64,000 bases of DNA from Fodinicurvata fenggangensis DSM 21160 (lineage in GTDB: Bacteria; Pseudomonadota; Alphaproteobacteria; Kiloniellales; DSM-21159), in the NCBI RefSeq assembly GCF_000686045.1, contig NZ_JMLV01000006.1:1-64000 (forward strand), written 5' to 3'. Shown here piece by piece: positions 8,381 to 15,915 of the stretch (position 1 is the first letter of the stretch; each line of letters begins with the position of its first letter). The position numbers and the translations under genes were made by a program. The notes beneath the pieces were generated by a model. The model was not told the DNA's origin. It searched no databases and saw only the letters and a program-made list of their open reading frames with translations.

Positions 8381-9181
8381 TCAGGCTTCCAGCGCGTCGA
8401 CCACCTGCCCGTCTGGCAGGAAACAGGCGGCCACCAGCGAGCCACCGAAACCACAACCAGCATCCAGCGTTGCGGTATAGTCCTCGACCAGAACGCCGGG
8501 ATGGCTTTTCTCGAAACCCCGCACCACGCGCTTGTAGCTGCTGTACGGGCTCTCAAGAGTGGTAAAGCCATTGCTGCTCCACCAGAAACTGTCCCTCTGC
8601 GTTTCCAGCGGACGCGAGGGATCAAAACCGCTGTGTACGAACAGCAGGCCATGATCCCCGGTATAGGCGGCGCGCCGAATGGAACCCATGAATTCGTAAT
8701 GACCGGGACGGGCTTGGATGCGCGCGCGCAAGGCCTGTGTCCAACGGGTCAGGCCGACGGTCCCGCTGCCCGCGGCGCGACGGGCCTCGTCGGGGTCCAT
8801 GCCATAGGCCTCAAGGGTGGCGCCGACCCCCTGCTGAAGCATCCATTCCATAACCATGCGCGGGTCTGTTGCGAACTGCAGCTGCAGCAGCTTCTGCCAC
8901 ATCTCTTCCTGGCTGCCGCGCAGGAAGACCACCTGCTCATCGGTGGCGGGCTCAAGTGTCATGAAAGCGGTGCGGAACCCCAGCAGTTCGTCCAGGGTTT
9001 CACCCGATGCCGCGCCGCGGCCGATGATGTTTCCCAGATAGACCAGGCGGTCGCCCGCTTCCGCACGCGGCCAGAGCCTTTCATGCAGGCCGACCAGACG
9101 GTCCGCCTCACCATGGATGGACGCGATGGCCCAGACGCGGCGCGCCTCGACCAGTTCCCCGAAAATCTGCCCACTGCTCAT
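8381..9181 (-). CDS. Metallophosphoesterase (PPP-type) fold protein lacking the metal ligands
   Basis: A 266-aa protein with the layout of the bacterial Ser/Thr phosphatase / ApaH-like family, but each signature is altered. GDxHG has become ASIHGE (Asp to Ser), GDxVDRG has become YLGNIIGRG (both Asp positions changed) and GNHE has become RGSQEE. The late FVHSGFDP block with its His and the FWW segment are kept, as are many internal residues, and there is no frameshift or stop, so the frame is under selection. I infer a binding or regulatory pseudophosphatase. It lies co-directionally between carD and rpoH. Confidence 0.75.
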   Translation of the reverse strand: MSSGQIFGELVEARRVWAIASIHGEADRLVGLHERLWPRAEAGDRLVYLGNIIGRGAASGETLDELLGFRTAFMTLEPATDEQVVFLRGSQEEMWQKLLQLQFATDPRMVMEWMLQQGVGATLEAYGMDPDEARRAAGSGTVGLTRWTQALRARIQARPGHYEFMGSIRRAAYTGDHGLLFVHSGFDPSRPLETQRDSFWWSSNGFTTLESPYSSYKRVVRGFEKSHPGVLVEDYTATLDAGCGFGGSLVAACFLPDGQVVDALEA

Positions 9182-9363
9182 CTTGCCGCCGTTACCTGCC
9201 CCTGGCTGCGTTCCTGCGACTCCATCTCCGCCGCAAGGGTACCAGCATCGGGGGCAACTGCACAGAGAGCCGGCGTCAAGTCATCGCCCCGGGGCAGCCG
9301 CGTCCGGTACAGGGGCATGGGGTGCGGGGGCATGGACCGACAGGAAAAAGTGGAAGCGCAGCT

Positions 9364-9861
9364 TCACGCCGCCTTCAGCATGTTCTCGAGCTTCTCCGCA
9401 GCAGCGGATTCGTCGATCTGTTCCAGCGCAGCAAACTCACGCGCCAAGCGGTCCAGGGCCGCCTGGTACATCTGGCGCTCACTGTAGGACTGTTCGGGCT
9501 GGTCATCGGCCCGGTGCAGGTCGCGCACCACTTCGGCAATGGACACAGGATCGCCGGAATTGATCTTGGCCTCGTATTCCTGGGCGCGTCGAGACCACAT
9601 GGTACGCTTGGCACGGCTGCGGCCCTTCAGTGTCGTCAGAGCCGATTCCATGATCTTCTTGGAAGACAACTTGCGCAAACCGGAATTATGAGCTTTCTCC
9701 ACAGGAACGCGCAGGATCATGCGGTCATGCTCAAACTTGATCACGATCAGTTCGACCTTGAAGCCCGAAATGTCCTGCTGATCTATCTCAAGGACACGGC
9801 CGACGCCGTGTGTCGGGTAAACCACAAAATCGCCCGCCGAAAACTCCAGTTTCTTCGCCAT
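9364..9861 (-). CDS. carD: CarD-family transcriptional regulator
   Basis: A 165-aa protein beginning MAKKLEFSAGDFVVYPTHGVG. Residues about 8-60 form the RNA-polymerase-interacting (Tudor-like) domain shared with Mfd, and the helical C-terminal domain carries WSRRAQEYEAKI and the terminal KLENMLKAA. In other bacteria CarD binds the RNAP beta subunit and stabilises open complexes, notably at rRNA promoters. I use ATG 9861; the frame is open further upstream to 9996, but that extension is unlike CarD. The neighbours fdxA upstream and rpoH downstream are on the same strand. Confidence 0.93.
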   Translation of the reverse strand: MAKKLEFSAGDFVVYPTHGVGRVLEIDQQDISGFKVELIVIKFEHDRMILRVPVEKAHNSGLRKLSSKKIMESALTTLKGRSRAKRTMWSRRAQEYEAKINSGDPVSIAEVVRDLHRADDQPEQSYSERQMYQAALDRLAREFAALEQIDESAAAEKLENMLKAA

Positions 9862-10189
9862 CTCTCGATTCAGTCTCCGTATAACCGCCACTGCGGAAGG
9901 TCGCGCAATAACAGCCGAGGCCCAGCAATACTCCGGCCTGACGCAAAACAGGAAACGAGAGGCAAAGGCGTGGAAACACGCACTTGCCGCCGTCACGATT
10001 ATCTGTTAGCGAGATGCAGGGTCAAAGGCTCTGCTGTCTGCAAAAAAGCGTGGCCGATTCACCGGCCACCATCTTTTACAAATATACGACAATCCGCGGA
10101 AAAATACAACGCACCTGCAACATGTCTGCGGTCATGAGGCAGATGGTCTGTTGCAGATGGCTTTTTGCCAGACGGAGAGAAACCGGGAG
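9862..10189. other. Intergenic region between carD and fdxA
   Basis: A 328-bp region without a credible gene. It carries the fdxA terminator (10042-10069), an 8-bp inverted repeat CTGCAACA/TGTTGCAG (10115-10122 and 10149-10156) in the fdxA 3' region, and presumably the carD promoter between about 9870 and 10040. I could not pick a convincing -35/-10 pair. Confidence 0.6.
10042..10069 (-). terminator. Rho-independent terminator downstream of fdxA
   Basis: On the minus strand the perfect 7-bp stem GTGGCCG / CGGCCAC with a 6-nt loop is followed by GCTTTTTT. It lies about 120 bp past the fdxA stop and separates fdxA transcription from carD. Confidence 0.85.
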
Positions 10190-10528
10190 TCAGTCGCCCT
10201 GCCCGGGATTCGAACTGAAGTACTTCTCGTACTTCTTTTCCTCGCCCAAGTGCTCATCGGCATCGGCCGGCGCCTCACCCTTGGCAATGATGTTCGGCCA
10301 CTGCTCACTGAAGTCCTTGTTCAATTCCAGCCACTTGTCAGCCTGCGGATCACTGTCGGGCAAAATGGCCTCAGGCGGGCATTCCGGTTCGCAAACCCCA
10401 CAGTCAATGCACTCGTCGGGATGGATGACCAGCATGTTCTCGCCCTCGTAGAAGCAATCAACGGGACAAACCTCCACACAATCCATGTACTTGCACTTGA
10501 TGCAGGCTTCGGTCACCACGTAGGTCAT
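10190..10528 (-). CDS. fdxA: Ferredoxin FdxA (seven-iron type)
   Basis: A 112-aa soluble electron carrier. Cysteines C9, C12, C17, C21 and C25, then C40, C43, C46 and C50, give the arrangement of a [3Fe-4S][4Fe-4S] ferredoxin; the motif [12 protein letters not shown] marks the second cluster site. The acidic helical C-terminal extension ([19 protein letters not shown]) is typical of proteobacterial FdxA. It has its own terminator downstream and a 214-bp upstream region shared with the divergent methyltransferase gene. Confidence 0.96.
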   Translation of the reverse strand: MTYVVTEACIKCKYMDCVEVCPVDCFYEGENMLVIHPDECIDCGVCEPECPPEAILPDSDPQADKWLELNKDFSEQWPNIIAKGEAPADADEHLGEEKKYEKYFSSNPGQGD

Positions 10529-10742
10529 GCTTCTTCTCTCCTGTCCCGGCCTGGGGCCGGACTGCTAAACTGGTATCCGTCTATATGGTCTCTCTTCCAC
10601 TACGACTAAACAGCCGAGCGGGCTTTCCGGCCTCTTTCTAAACAAACAGACGGCTCACTCAAGCCCTATCCTTACAAAAACAACAATTGTCATACGTTTA
10701 AAGGCCTAATTTACCATACAATAATGAGGAAATTGAGCTTCC

Positions 10743-11369
10743 ATGAACAAGCAACATAGTCCGGCCGCGCTGCGAAATCGCACTCCCATCGCCCAGATCC
10801 TGGAAGACATCCTGCCGGAAAGTGGCAGCGTTCTGGAGGTTGCCAGCGGCAGCGGTGAACACGTGACCCATTTTGCACGCCACTTTCCGCAATTGACGTG
10901 GCTCCCCAGCGACCCTTCCGCGGAGGCCCGATCCAGTATCACGGATCACCTGCAGGAGTCTGACCTGTCCAACTGCCTGCCGCCGGTCAAGCTCGATGCC
11001 AGCGATCCGAAGTGGCCGGCCAGCCTTCCCCGGGGGACCGAGCTTCATGCCATCGTTTGCATCAACATGATCCACATCGCACCCTGGCAAGCCTGCCTGG
11101 GACTGCTGGACGGCGCCGCAGAGCTGCTGCCGGCCGAGGCGCCGCTGTACCTTTATGGCCCCTATCGGCGCGCGGGCGACCACACCAGCGAAAGCAACGC
11201 AGCCTTCGATGCCCAGCTTCGGCAGCGCAATTCCGAATGGGGCGTGCGTAACCTGGAGACCGTCTGTGAAGAGGCGCAGGATCGCGGCTTCCGGCTGGAT
11301 AAAACCGTGGAAATGCCGGCCAACAATCTCTCGGTCATCTTCCGCCGCACGGCCGCCGCGCAGAGGTAA
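10743..11369 (+). CDS. DUF938 class I SAM-dependent methyltransferase
   Basis: A 208-aa protein starting MNKQHSPAALRNR, the usual start of DUF938 proteins (SPAxxRNxxPI). The SAM-binding motif VLEVASGSGEH sits at about residues 30-40, and the LDA and CINMIHIAPW segments match motifs II-IV. The substrate is unknown for the bacterial family; human METTL26 is a relative. The gene is monocistronic: divergent from fdxA and convergent with the GGT-like gene 33 bp downstream. Confidence 0.88.
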   Translation: MNKQHSPAALRNRTPIAQILEDILPESGSVLEVASGSGEHVTHFARHFPQLTWLPSDPSAEARSSITDHLQESDLSNCLPPVKLDASDPKWPASLPRGTELHAIVCINMIHIAPWQACLGLLDGAAELLPAEAPLYLYGPYRRAGDHTSESNAAFDAQLRQRNSEWGVRNLETVCEEAQDRGFRLDKTVEMPANNLSVIFRRTAAAQR

Positions 11370-11402
11370 TCCTATACCCCCGCGCGTTCGGCCGTATCCG
11401 GC

Positions 11403-12782
11403 TCAGCGAACCAGGAAGGACAAGCCGTCGCTGTGTGCATCACGCGCGACACTGCAACTGCCGGAACCAGACCCGGTGGCGCCGGTCGGGCAGTAAATGG
11501 CATTGACCAGGCTGCGCCGTGCTTCGCCGGGAAGTCCCGACAGGGCGGCATCCAGTCCCTCGCCGCGATCCAGCACGGCACTGATGACATGCCCGGCCGC
11601 CCCGGCCGAATCGCCACCGCCCGCAGCGACCGCAATGCGTGAACGCGGGATGTTCTCGTTGCCCAGCACGGCCGTGGTCAGGGAATCCAGCGCCGGCCCC
11701 TGAACGGACTTGGAGGCGATGATGCCGCTGTCCTCCAACAGCACCTGTTCACCAAAAAGCCCACCCATGGAGAATTCACAGGCAACGGCGCTGCCGAAGC
11801 GATCCGCCACCACCAGTCCGGCGCTGGGAACGGAGCGGCCACGATACGCCGTGGCGTCTGCCCCGCCGTCGGCCAGGGCCCGAACCAGGCGCTGACGCAA
11901 CGGACGTTCGGTAAAGGGACCGGCGGGAAGGAACAGCTTGTCGTTGTCGATCCCGATTTCCTGCGGCGCCTGCCTTTGCGGCCGTACAGAGCGGACAGCT
12001 TCCGCAGTCAGATCTAGCTCAGCCCGGTTTGCCGCATCCTCGATCAGGGTCGCCAGGGTGCTTCCCGCGCTGTATCCAACGCCTTGCCGACGCAGGTTAC
12101 CCAGCAATCCGGCTAGGCCGGGCTGAACCAGGCGGTCCCCCTCGCGCAGCAGAGCGCCATCCTCGCGCCGCAGCAGCTGTCCAAGACGCGACTCCGCTGG
12201 AATTTCCTCGGCCGCCTCGTTGATATCACGGGCGAAAGCACGACTTACGGGCACACCGCGCCGGGCCAGGTTCTCGACCGGCACCAGCAATTCTTCCCAG
12301 TTGTTGGCCCCGTGCAAAGCATGCAGAAGCGCAAGGCCGCGGTCCATGGCGGGTGGCGGCGTACTACCCCCGGAGGATTGGGGCAGGAAGGTGATCGAAA
12401 CGCCTTCCCGCTGGCTCGCAAGGTAGGAGACGCAGACACCGCCCCCACCGGGATTGGCCCGCGAAGGCATGGTCACGCCCATGGTAAAGCCCATGGCCAC
12501 GGCGGCATCCGCCGCGCTGCCATTCTCGGCCAGGACGTTGCGGCCCACAACGGCGGCCTGAGGCTCGTCGGCAGCGACCAGCCCGGCAAAGCCTTCCATG
12601 GCTTCGCTTTCGCCCGGCTGCTGCACGGAGCCGCAAGCCGAAAGCGTCATGAGGCCAATCGCCACAATTCCGCCACGCAACTTGCGTTGAGTTGAGGGAA
12701 CAGCCTCACTAGACTTGCCCGAGGGATTATTAGATTTGTCCGAGGAATTAAGGGTGGTCCGGTTCAAGCGGATGCGTTTCAT
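11403..12782 (-). CDS. Gamma-glutamyltransferase-family lipoprotein, possibly degenerate
   Basis: Up to 459 aa. The hydrophobic stretch GGIVAIGLMTLSAC forms a lipobox, so the protein is probably a periplasmic lipoprotein. GGT-like features are NGSAADAAVAMGFTMGV and PGGGGV in the large-subunit part and the AGGGDSAGA-type segment near the end. The nucleophile Thr of GGT (TTHxSVVD) aligns with SAGLVVAD, so Ser or nothing replaces it; autoprocessing and activity are doubtful. ATG 12782 would give a signal n-region of about 35 residues and overlap the divergent gene; TTG 12680 gives a normal lipoprotein signal and may be the true start. Confidence 0.7.
   Translation of the reverse strand: MKRIRLNRTTLNSSDKSNNPSGKSSEAVPSTQRKLRGGIVAIGLMTLSACGSVQQPGESEAMEGFAGLVAADEPQAAVVGRNVLAENGSAADAAVAMGFTMGVTMPSRANPGGGGVCVSYLASQREGVSITFLPQSSGGSTPPPAMDRGLALLHALHGANNWEELLVPVENLARRGVPVSRAFARDINEAAEEIPAESRLGQLLRREDGALLREGDRLVQPGLAGLLGNLRRQGVGYSAGSTLATLIEDAANRAELDLTAEAVRSVRPQRQAPQEIGIDNDKLFLPAGPFTERPLRQRLVRALADGGADATAYRGRSVPSAGLVVADRFGSAVACEFSMGGLFGEQVLLEDSGIIASKSVQGPALDSLTTAVLGNENIPRSRIAVAAGGGDSAGAAGHVISAVLDRGEGLDAALSGLPGEARRSLVNAIYCPTGATGSGSGSCSVARDAHSDGLSFLVR
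12711..12745. repeat. Two direct repeats between divergent GGT-like and M48 genes
   Basis: AGACTTGCCCGAGG (12711-12724) and AGATTTGTCCGAGG (12732-12745) match at 12 of 14 positions and are 21 bp apart, two helical turns. They lie just upstream of the M48 start at 12772. They could be a paired operator for the divergent promoters, or an in-frame repeat if the GGT-like protein really starts at 12782. Confidence 0.4.
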
Positions 12783-14118
12783 CAAGATCTTTGCCTTGCT
12801 CCTGGGATTGCTGGTCTGGGCGTCATCGTCTGCGTGGGCGCAGGGCGTCACGCTCATTCGCGATGCCGAAATCGAGCATAGCGTGCGCACCTTCGCAACG
12901 CCACTCTTTCAAGCCGCCGGCCTGAATCCCAGCAGGCTGGAGATCTTCCTGATCGAGGATGACACGCTCAACGCCTTCGTGGTTCCCGGCGGCCGGATGT
13001 TCCTGAACACCGGGCTGATCCTCCGCACGGAAGACCCGACCCAGTTGATGGGCGTGATCGCTCATGAAACCGGTCACATCGCAGCGGGGCACACCTTCTC
13101 GCGCGGTGATCAGATGGAAAATGCCATGCTGAAGGCCATTGCCGGCGCCCTGCTCGGCCTTGGGGCCGGCCTGGCCACGGGCGACAGTGGGGCCGCAGCC
13201 GCCGGCAGCATCATTGGCCAGGACATGGCCATGCGCGGGCTGCTGTCCTTCACGCGCGGGCAGGAAAACTCCGCCGACCAGTCCGCGATTCGTTACATGC
13301 GCAGTGCCGGCTACAGCCCGAAAGGCCTGTTGGACTTCATGGAAATCATGCAGGACCAGGAGGCCTTGCTGAGCAGCAGCCAGGAACCCTACATGCGCAC
13401 ACACCCCCTGACCCGGAACCGGGTGCGCGCCCTGGAACATGCCGTGGAGGCTCATCCCGGGGAGGATGAACAGTTGGATCCCGAACTGGCCAGGCTGCAC
13501 GCCCGGATGCGTGCGAAGCTCTCGGGCTTCCTGGAGTCCGAGCGCGAGGTCATGCGCCGCTACCCCGAGAGCGACACTTCGGTTCCTGCGCGCTATGCCC
13601 GGGCCATCTCGCATTATCGAAACGGCCGCCTGGACAGTGCGCTCGACGGCATGGACCGCCTGCTTGAAGAACATCCGAACGACGCCTTCTTCCATGAAAT
13701 GCGTGGCCAGATGCTGCTAGAGAACGGGCGCCTGCAGGAGGCACTGGAGGATTATCAGACCGCCACGAACCTGCAGCCCGAGGAGCCTTTGATCCGCCTG
13801 ACACTGGCCCAGGTACAGACCCAGCTCAACCGCCCCGAGCTCGACCAGGCGGCGTTGGACAATCTTGCCAAGGTGCGCGCGCGGGAGAGTGACAATCCCA
13901 CAGCCTGGCGCCTGACTGCCATTGCCCACGGCCGGCTGGGCGACAAGGGGCGGGCGGCCCTGGCCCTCGCCGAAATGAACTATGCGCGCGCTTCATGGAA
14001 CGAAGCCGTCGGGCAGGCCGAGCGCGCCAAGAAACTCCTGGACAAGAACACCCCCGCATGGCTGCGTGCCAGCGATCTTTCCGAAGCGGCCGCCCGCGAG
14101 GCCGATCAACAGAACTGA
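12772..14118 (+). CDS. Periplasmic M48 metalloprotease with TPR domain (BepA-like)
   Basis: A 448-aa protein with a Sec signal peptide (MRFIKIFALLLGLLVWAS, cleavage after AWA). The zinc motif is AHETGH in IAHETGHIAAGH, with the third ligand in QENSADQSAI. The second half from about residue 270 holds TPR repeats (YARAISHYRNGRLDSALDGM, EMRGQMLLENGRLQEAL). E. coli BepA has the same design and both assembles and degrades LptD and other outer-membrane proteins via BAM, so a similar role is inferred. The DsbA-like gene follows 30 bp downstream, which would suit a shared envelope-quality-control transcript. Confidence 0.9.
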   Translation: MRFIKIFALLLGLLVWASSSAWAQGVTLIRDAEIEHSVRTFATPLFQAAGLNPSRLEIFLIEDDTLNAFVVPGGRMFLNTGLILRTEDPTQLMGVIAHETGHIAAGHTFSRGDQMENAMLKAIAGALLGLGAGLATGDSGAAAAGSIIGQDMAMRGLLSFTRGQENSADQSAIRYMRSAGYSPKGLLDFMEIMQDQEALLSSSQEPYMRTHPLTRNRVRALEHAVEAHPGEDEQLDPELARLHARMRAKLSGFLESEREVMRRYPESDTSVPARYARAISHYRNGRLDSALDGMDRLLEEHPNDAFFHEMRGQMLLENGRLQEALEDYQTATNLQPEEPLIRLTLAQVQTQLNRPELDQAALDNLAKVRARESDNPTAWRLTAIAHGRLGDKGRAALALAEMNYARASWNEAVGQAERAKKLLDKNTPAWLRASDLSEAAAREADQQN

Positions 14119-14148
14119 AAAGAATCATAGCACCAAGGGAGAAGTACC

Positions 14149-14892
14149 ATTTCCAGAGCCGCTTTCGCGCTGTCCGGCGCCCTGCTCCTTGCCCTGTCGC
14201 TTCCGGCCTCGGCCCAGGAAGAGTCCAAACCGCTTTCCGACGCTGAACGCGCCGCCATGGAGCGTGTTGTCGAGAACTACATCATGGAAAACCCGGAGAT
14301 CATCCTGCGGGCCCTGGAAGTCCTCGAGACACGTCAACAGGAAGAGGCCAGCCAGGCGCGCCGGCAGGCCGTGGAGGAGTACGGTGATGCTCTCTTTGAG
14401 TCGGACACCGCGCCTGTCCTGGGCAATCCCGACGGCAAGCTGAGCCTGGTGGAGTTCTTCGACTACCAGTGCGGTTACTGCAAGCAGGCCTCTCCGGGCC
14501 TTCAGCAGCTCCTGGAACGCAACGACGAAGTCCGTCTGGTCATGATGGAATTCCCGATCCTGGGTGAAGCCTCGATGACGGCAGCCCGCGCCGCCCTGGC
14601 GGCACGCGAGCAGGACCGCTATGAAGAACTGCATTGGGCGTTGATGTCTCATCGCGGCCAGCTTGACGAGAGCACGATCATGAACATCGCGGATGAAGCG
14701 GGCCTGGACAGGGACCGCCTGCGCGCAGACATGGAGAGCGCGCGCATCGATGAGGAACTGCGCAACAACTACAGGCTGGCCGAAAACCTCAGCATCAACT
14801 CTACACCGACCTTCGTCACCCCCTCGGCCGTCATTCCCGGAGCCCTGCCCCCCGATCGACTGGAAGCCCTGCTCGAAGAACAGGACGACTGA
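14149..14892 (+). CDS. Secreted DsbA-family thiol oxidoreductase (apparent ATT start)
   Basis: A 247-aa periplasmic thioredoxin-fold protein. C108-G-Y-C111 in FFDYQCGYCKQA is the active site and NSTPTF carries the cis-proline; the N-terminal helical part (AAMERVVENYIMENP) is as in Com1/ScsC-like DsbA proteins. The first ATG in frame (14257) lies after the signal peptide. In frame upstream, after TAG 14128, there is no ATG, GTG or TTG; AAGGGAG at 14135-14141 is ideally placed before ATT 14149, giving a signal peptide SRAAFALSGALLLALSLP. I therefore annotate ATT as the start; CTG 14170 is the alternative. Confidence 0.82.
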   Translation: MSRAAFALSGALLLALSLPASAQEESKPLSDAERAAMERVVENYIMENPEIILRALEVLETRQQEEASQARRQAVEEYGDALFESDTAPVLGNPDGKLSLVEFFDYQCGYCKQASPGLQQLLERNDEVRLVMMEFPILGEASMTAARAALAAREQDRYEELHWALMSHRGQLDESTIMNIADEAGLDRDRLRADMESARIDEELRNNYRLAENLSINSTPTFVTPSAVIPGALPPDRLEALLEEQDD

Positions 14893-14986
14893 ACCAGGCC
14901 CATAGCAACAGGGACTGCGACAGAGTTGCCCTGCCCGCGCGGTCGTGATAACGCTTGCGCGCTCTGATTTCCGGGTGGAGGAGTTC

Positions 14987-15433
14987 TTGGCAAGCCTGCC
15001 GCACATCCTGGTCCTGAACGGCCCCAATCTGAACCTGCTTGGTACGCGTGAACCCGATATCTACGGGCAGATGACGCTGTCCGAGCTGGAAAGCTTTTGC
15101 CGCAGCTCCGGTGAAGCGCTGGGGCTCGAAGTGAGTTGCAGCCAGTCCAACCATGAAGGTGAACTGGTCAGCTGGATCCAGCAGGCGCGCGACTCCGCCC
15201 AGGGCATGGTCCTCAATCCTGCAGGATACAGCCATACCTCGGTTGCCTTGCGCGATGCCATCGCCGCAGTCGGCTTGCCATTGATCGAGGTTCACCTCTC
15301 GAATATCCATAAGCGCGAAAGCTTCCGCCACCACTCCTATATCAGCGCGGTGGCAGAAGGCGTAATTTGCGGACTCGGGGTTGAAGGCTACCGTCTTGCC
15401 CTGCAGGCACTCGCACAGAAACTGAAAGGTTAA
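14987..15433 (+). CDS. aroQ: 3-dehydroquinate dehydratase, type II
   Basis: Third step of the shikimate pathway. The 148-aa protein has the type II signatures [18 protein letters not shown] (R21 and catalytic Y26), [15 protein letters not shown] and [11 protein letters not shown], ending ALQAL. The start is TTG 14987, five bases after GGAGG (14977-14981); this gives the family's usual length, while the longer open frame from 14945 adds unrelated residues. It opens the aroQ-accB-accC block, with accB starting seven bases after its stop. Confidence 0.94.
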   Translation: MASLPHILVLNGPNLNLLGTREPDIYGQMTLSELESFCRSSGEALGLEVSCSQSNHEGELVSWIQQARDSAQGMVLNPAGYSHTSVALRDAIAAVGLPLIEVHLSNIHKRESFRHHSYISAVAEGVICGLGVEGYRLALQALAQKLKG

Positions 15434-15440
15434 GTCAGGA

Positions 15441-15896
15441 ATGACGGGTAAATTTCCGTTCGACGAAGACGCTGTACGCAAGCTTGCGGGCATCCTGGAA
15501 GACACGGGCCTGAGTGAGATCGAAGTGGAGTCCGGCGAATCGCGCATCCGCGTGGCCAGGAACCAGACCGTTGTCGCCTCGGGCCCCGCTGCACCGTCAG
15601 TTCCCGCCGCAGGCGCCGTCCCCGTATCGGCGGCAGGCGAGACAGAGGAGGCCAAGGAAAGCGGTCATGTCGTGGCCTCCCCCATGGTCGGAACCATCTA
15701 CCTGGCGCCCGAGCCCGGGGCTGCTCCCTATGTGAAGGTCGGTGACAAGGTTTCCGAGGGTCAGACCCTGCTGATCGTCGAGGCAATGAAGGTCATGAAC
15801 TCTCTGCCCGCCCCCGTGTCCGGCGTGGTCCGCAAGATACTCGTCGAGGACGGCCATCCGGTGGAATTCGACGAGCCCTTGATCGTCATCGAGTAA
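15441..15896 (+). CDS. accB: Biotin carboxyl carrier protein of acetyl-CoA carboxylase
   Basis: A 151-aa subunit that carries biotin between the carboxylase and transferase halves of acetyl-CoA carboxylase. It has an N-terminal helical part, an Ala/Pro-rich linker (about residues 45-70) and a C-terminal biotinyl domain with EAMKVMN, in which Lys117 is the biotinylation site. It lies between aroQ and accC on one transcript, the common alphaproteobacterial order. Confidence 0.96.
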   Translation: MTGKFPFDEDAVRKLAGILEDTGLSEIEVESGESRIRVARNQTVVASGPAAPSVPAAGAVPVSAAGETEEAKESGHVVASPMVGTIYLAPEPGAAPYVKVGDKVSEGQTLLIVEAMKVMNSLPAPVSGVVRKILVEDGHPVEFDEPLIVIE

Positions 15897-15915
15897 GCGG
15901 ACAGGACAGAAAAAC

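Noticed and set aside
9862-9996. Extending carD upstream to 9996
   Set aside because: The added 45 residues (Cys- and Phe-rich) do not resemble CarD, whose N-terminus is MAKKLEF-like.
8060-10137. Overlapping antisense frames across rpoH, the phosphatase-fold gene and carD
   Set aside because: No domains, no starts with ribosome sites, and three well-supported genes on the other strand.
14257-14892. Starting the DsbA-like protein at ATG 14257
   Set aside because: It would discard a clear signal peptide and the AAGGGAG ribosome site, leaving a periplasmic-type protein without export signal.
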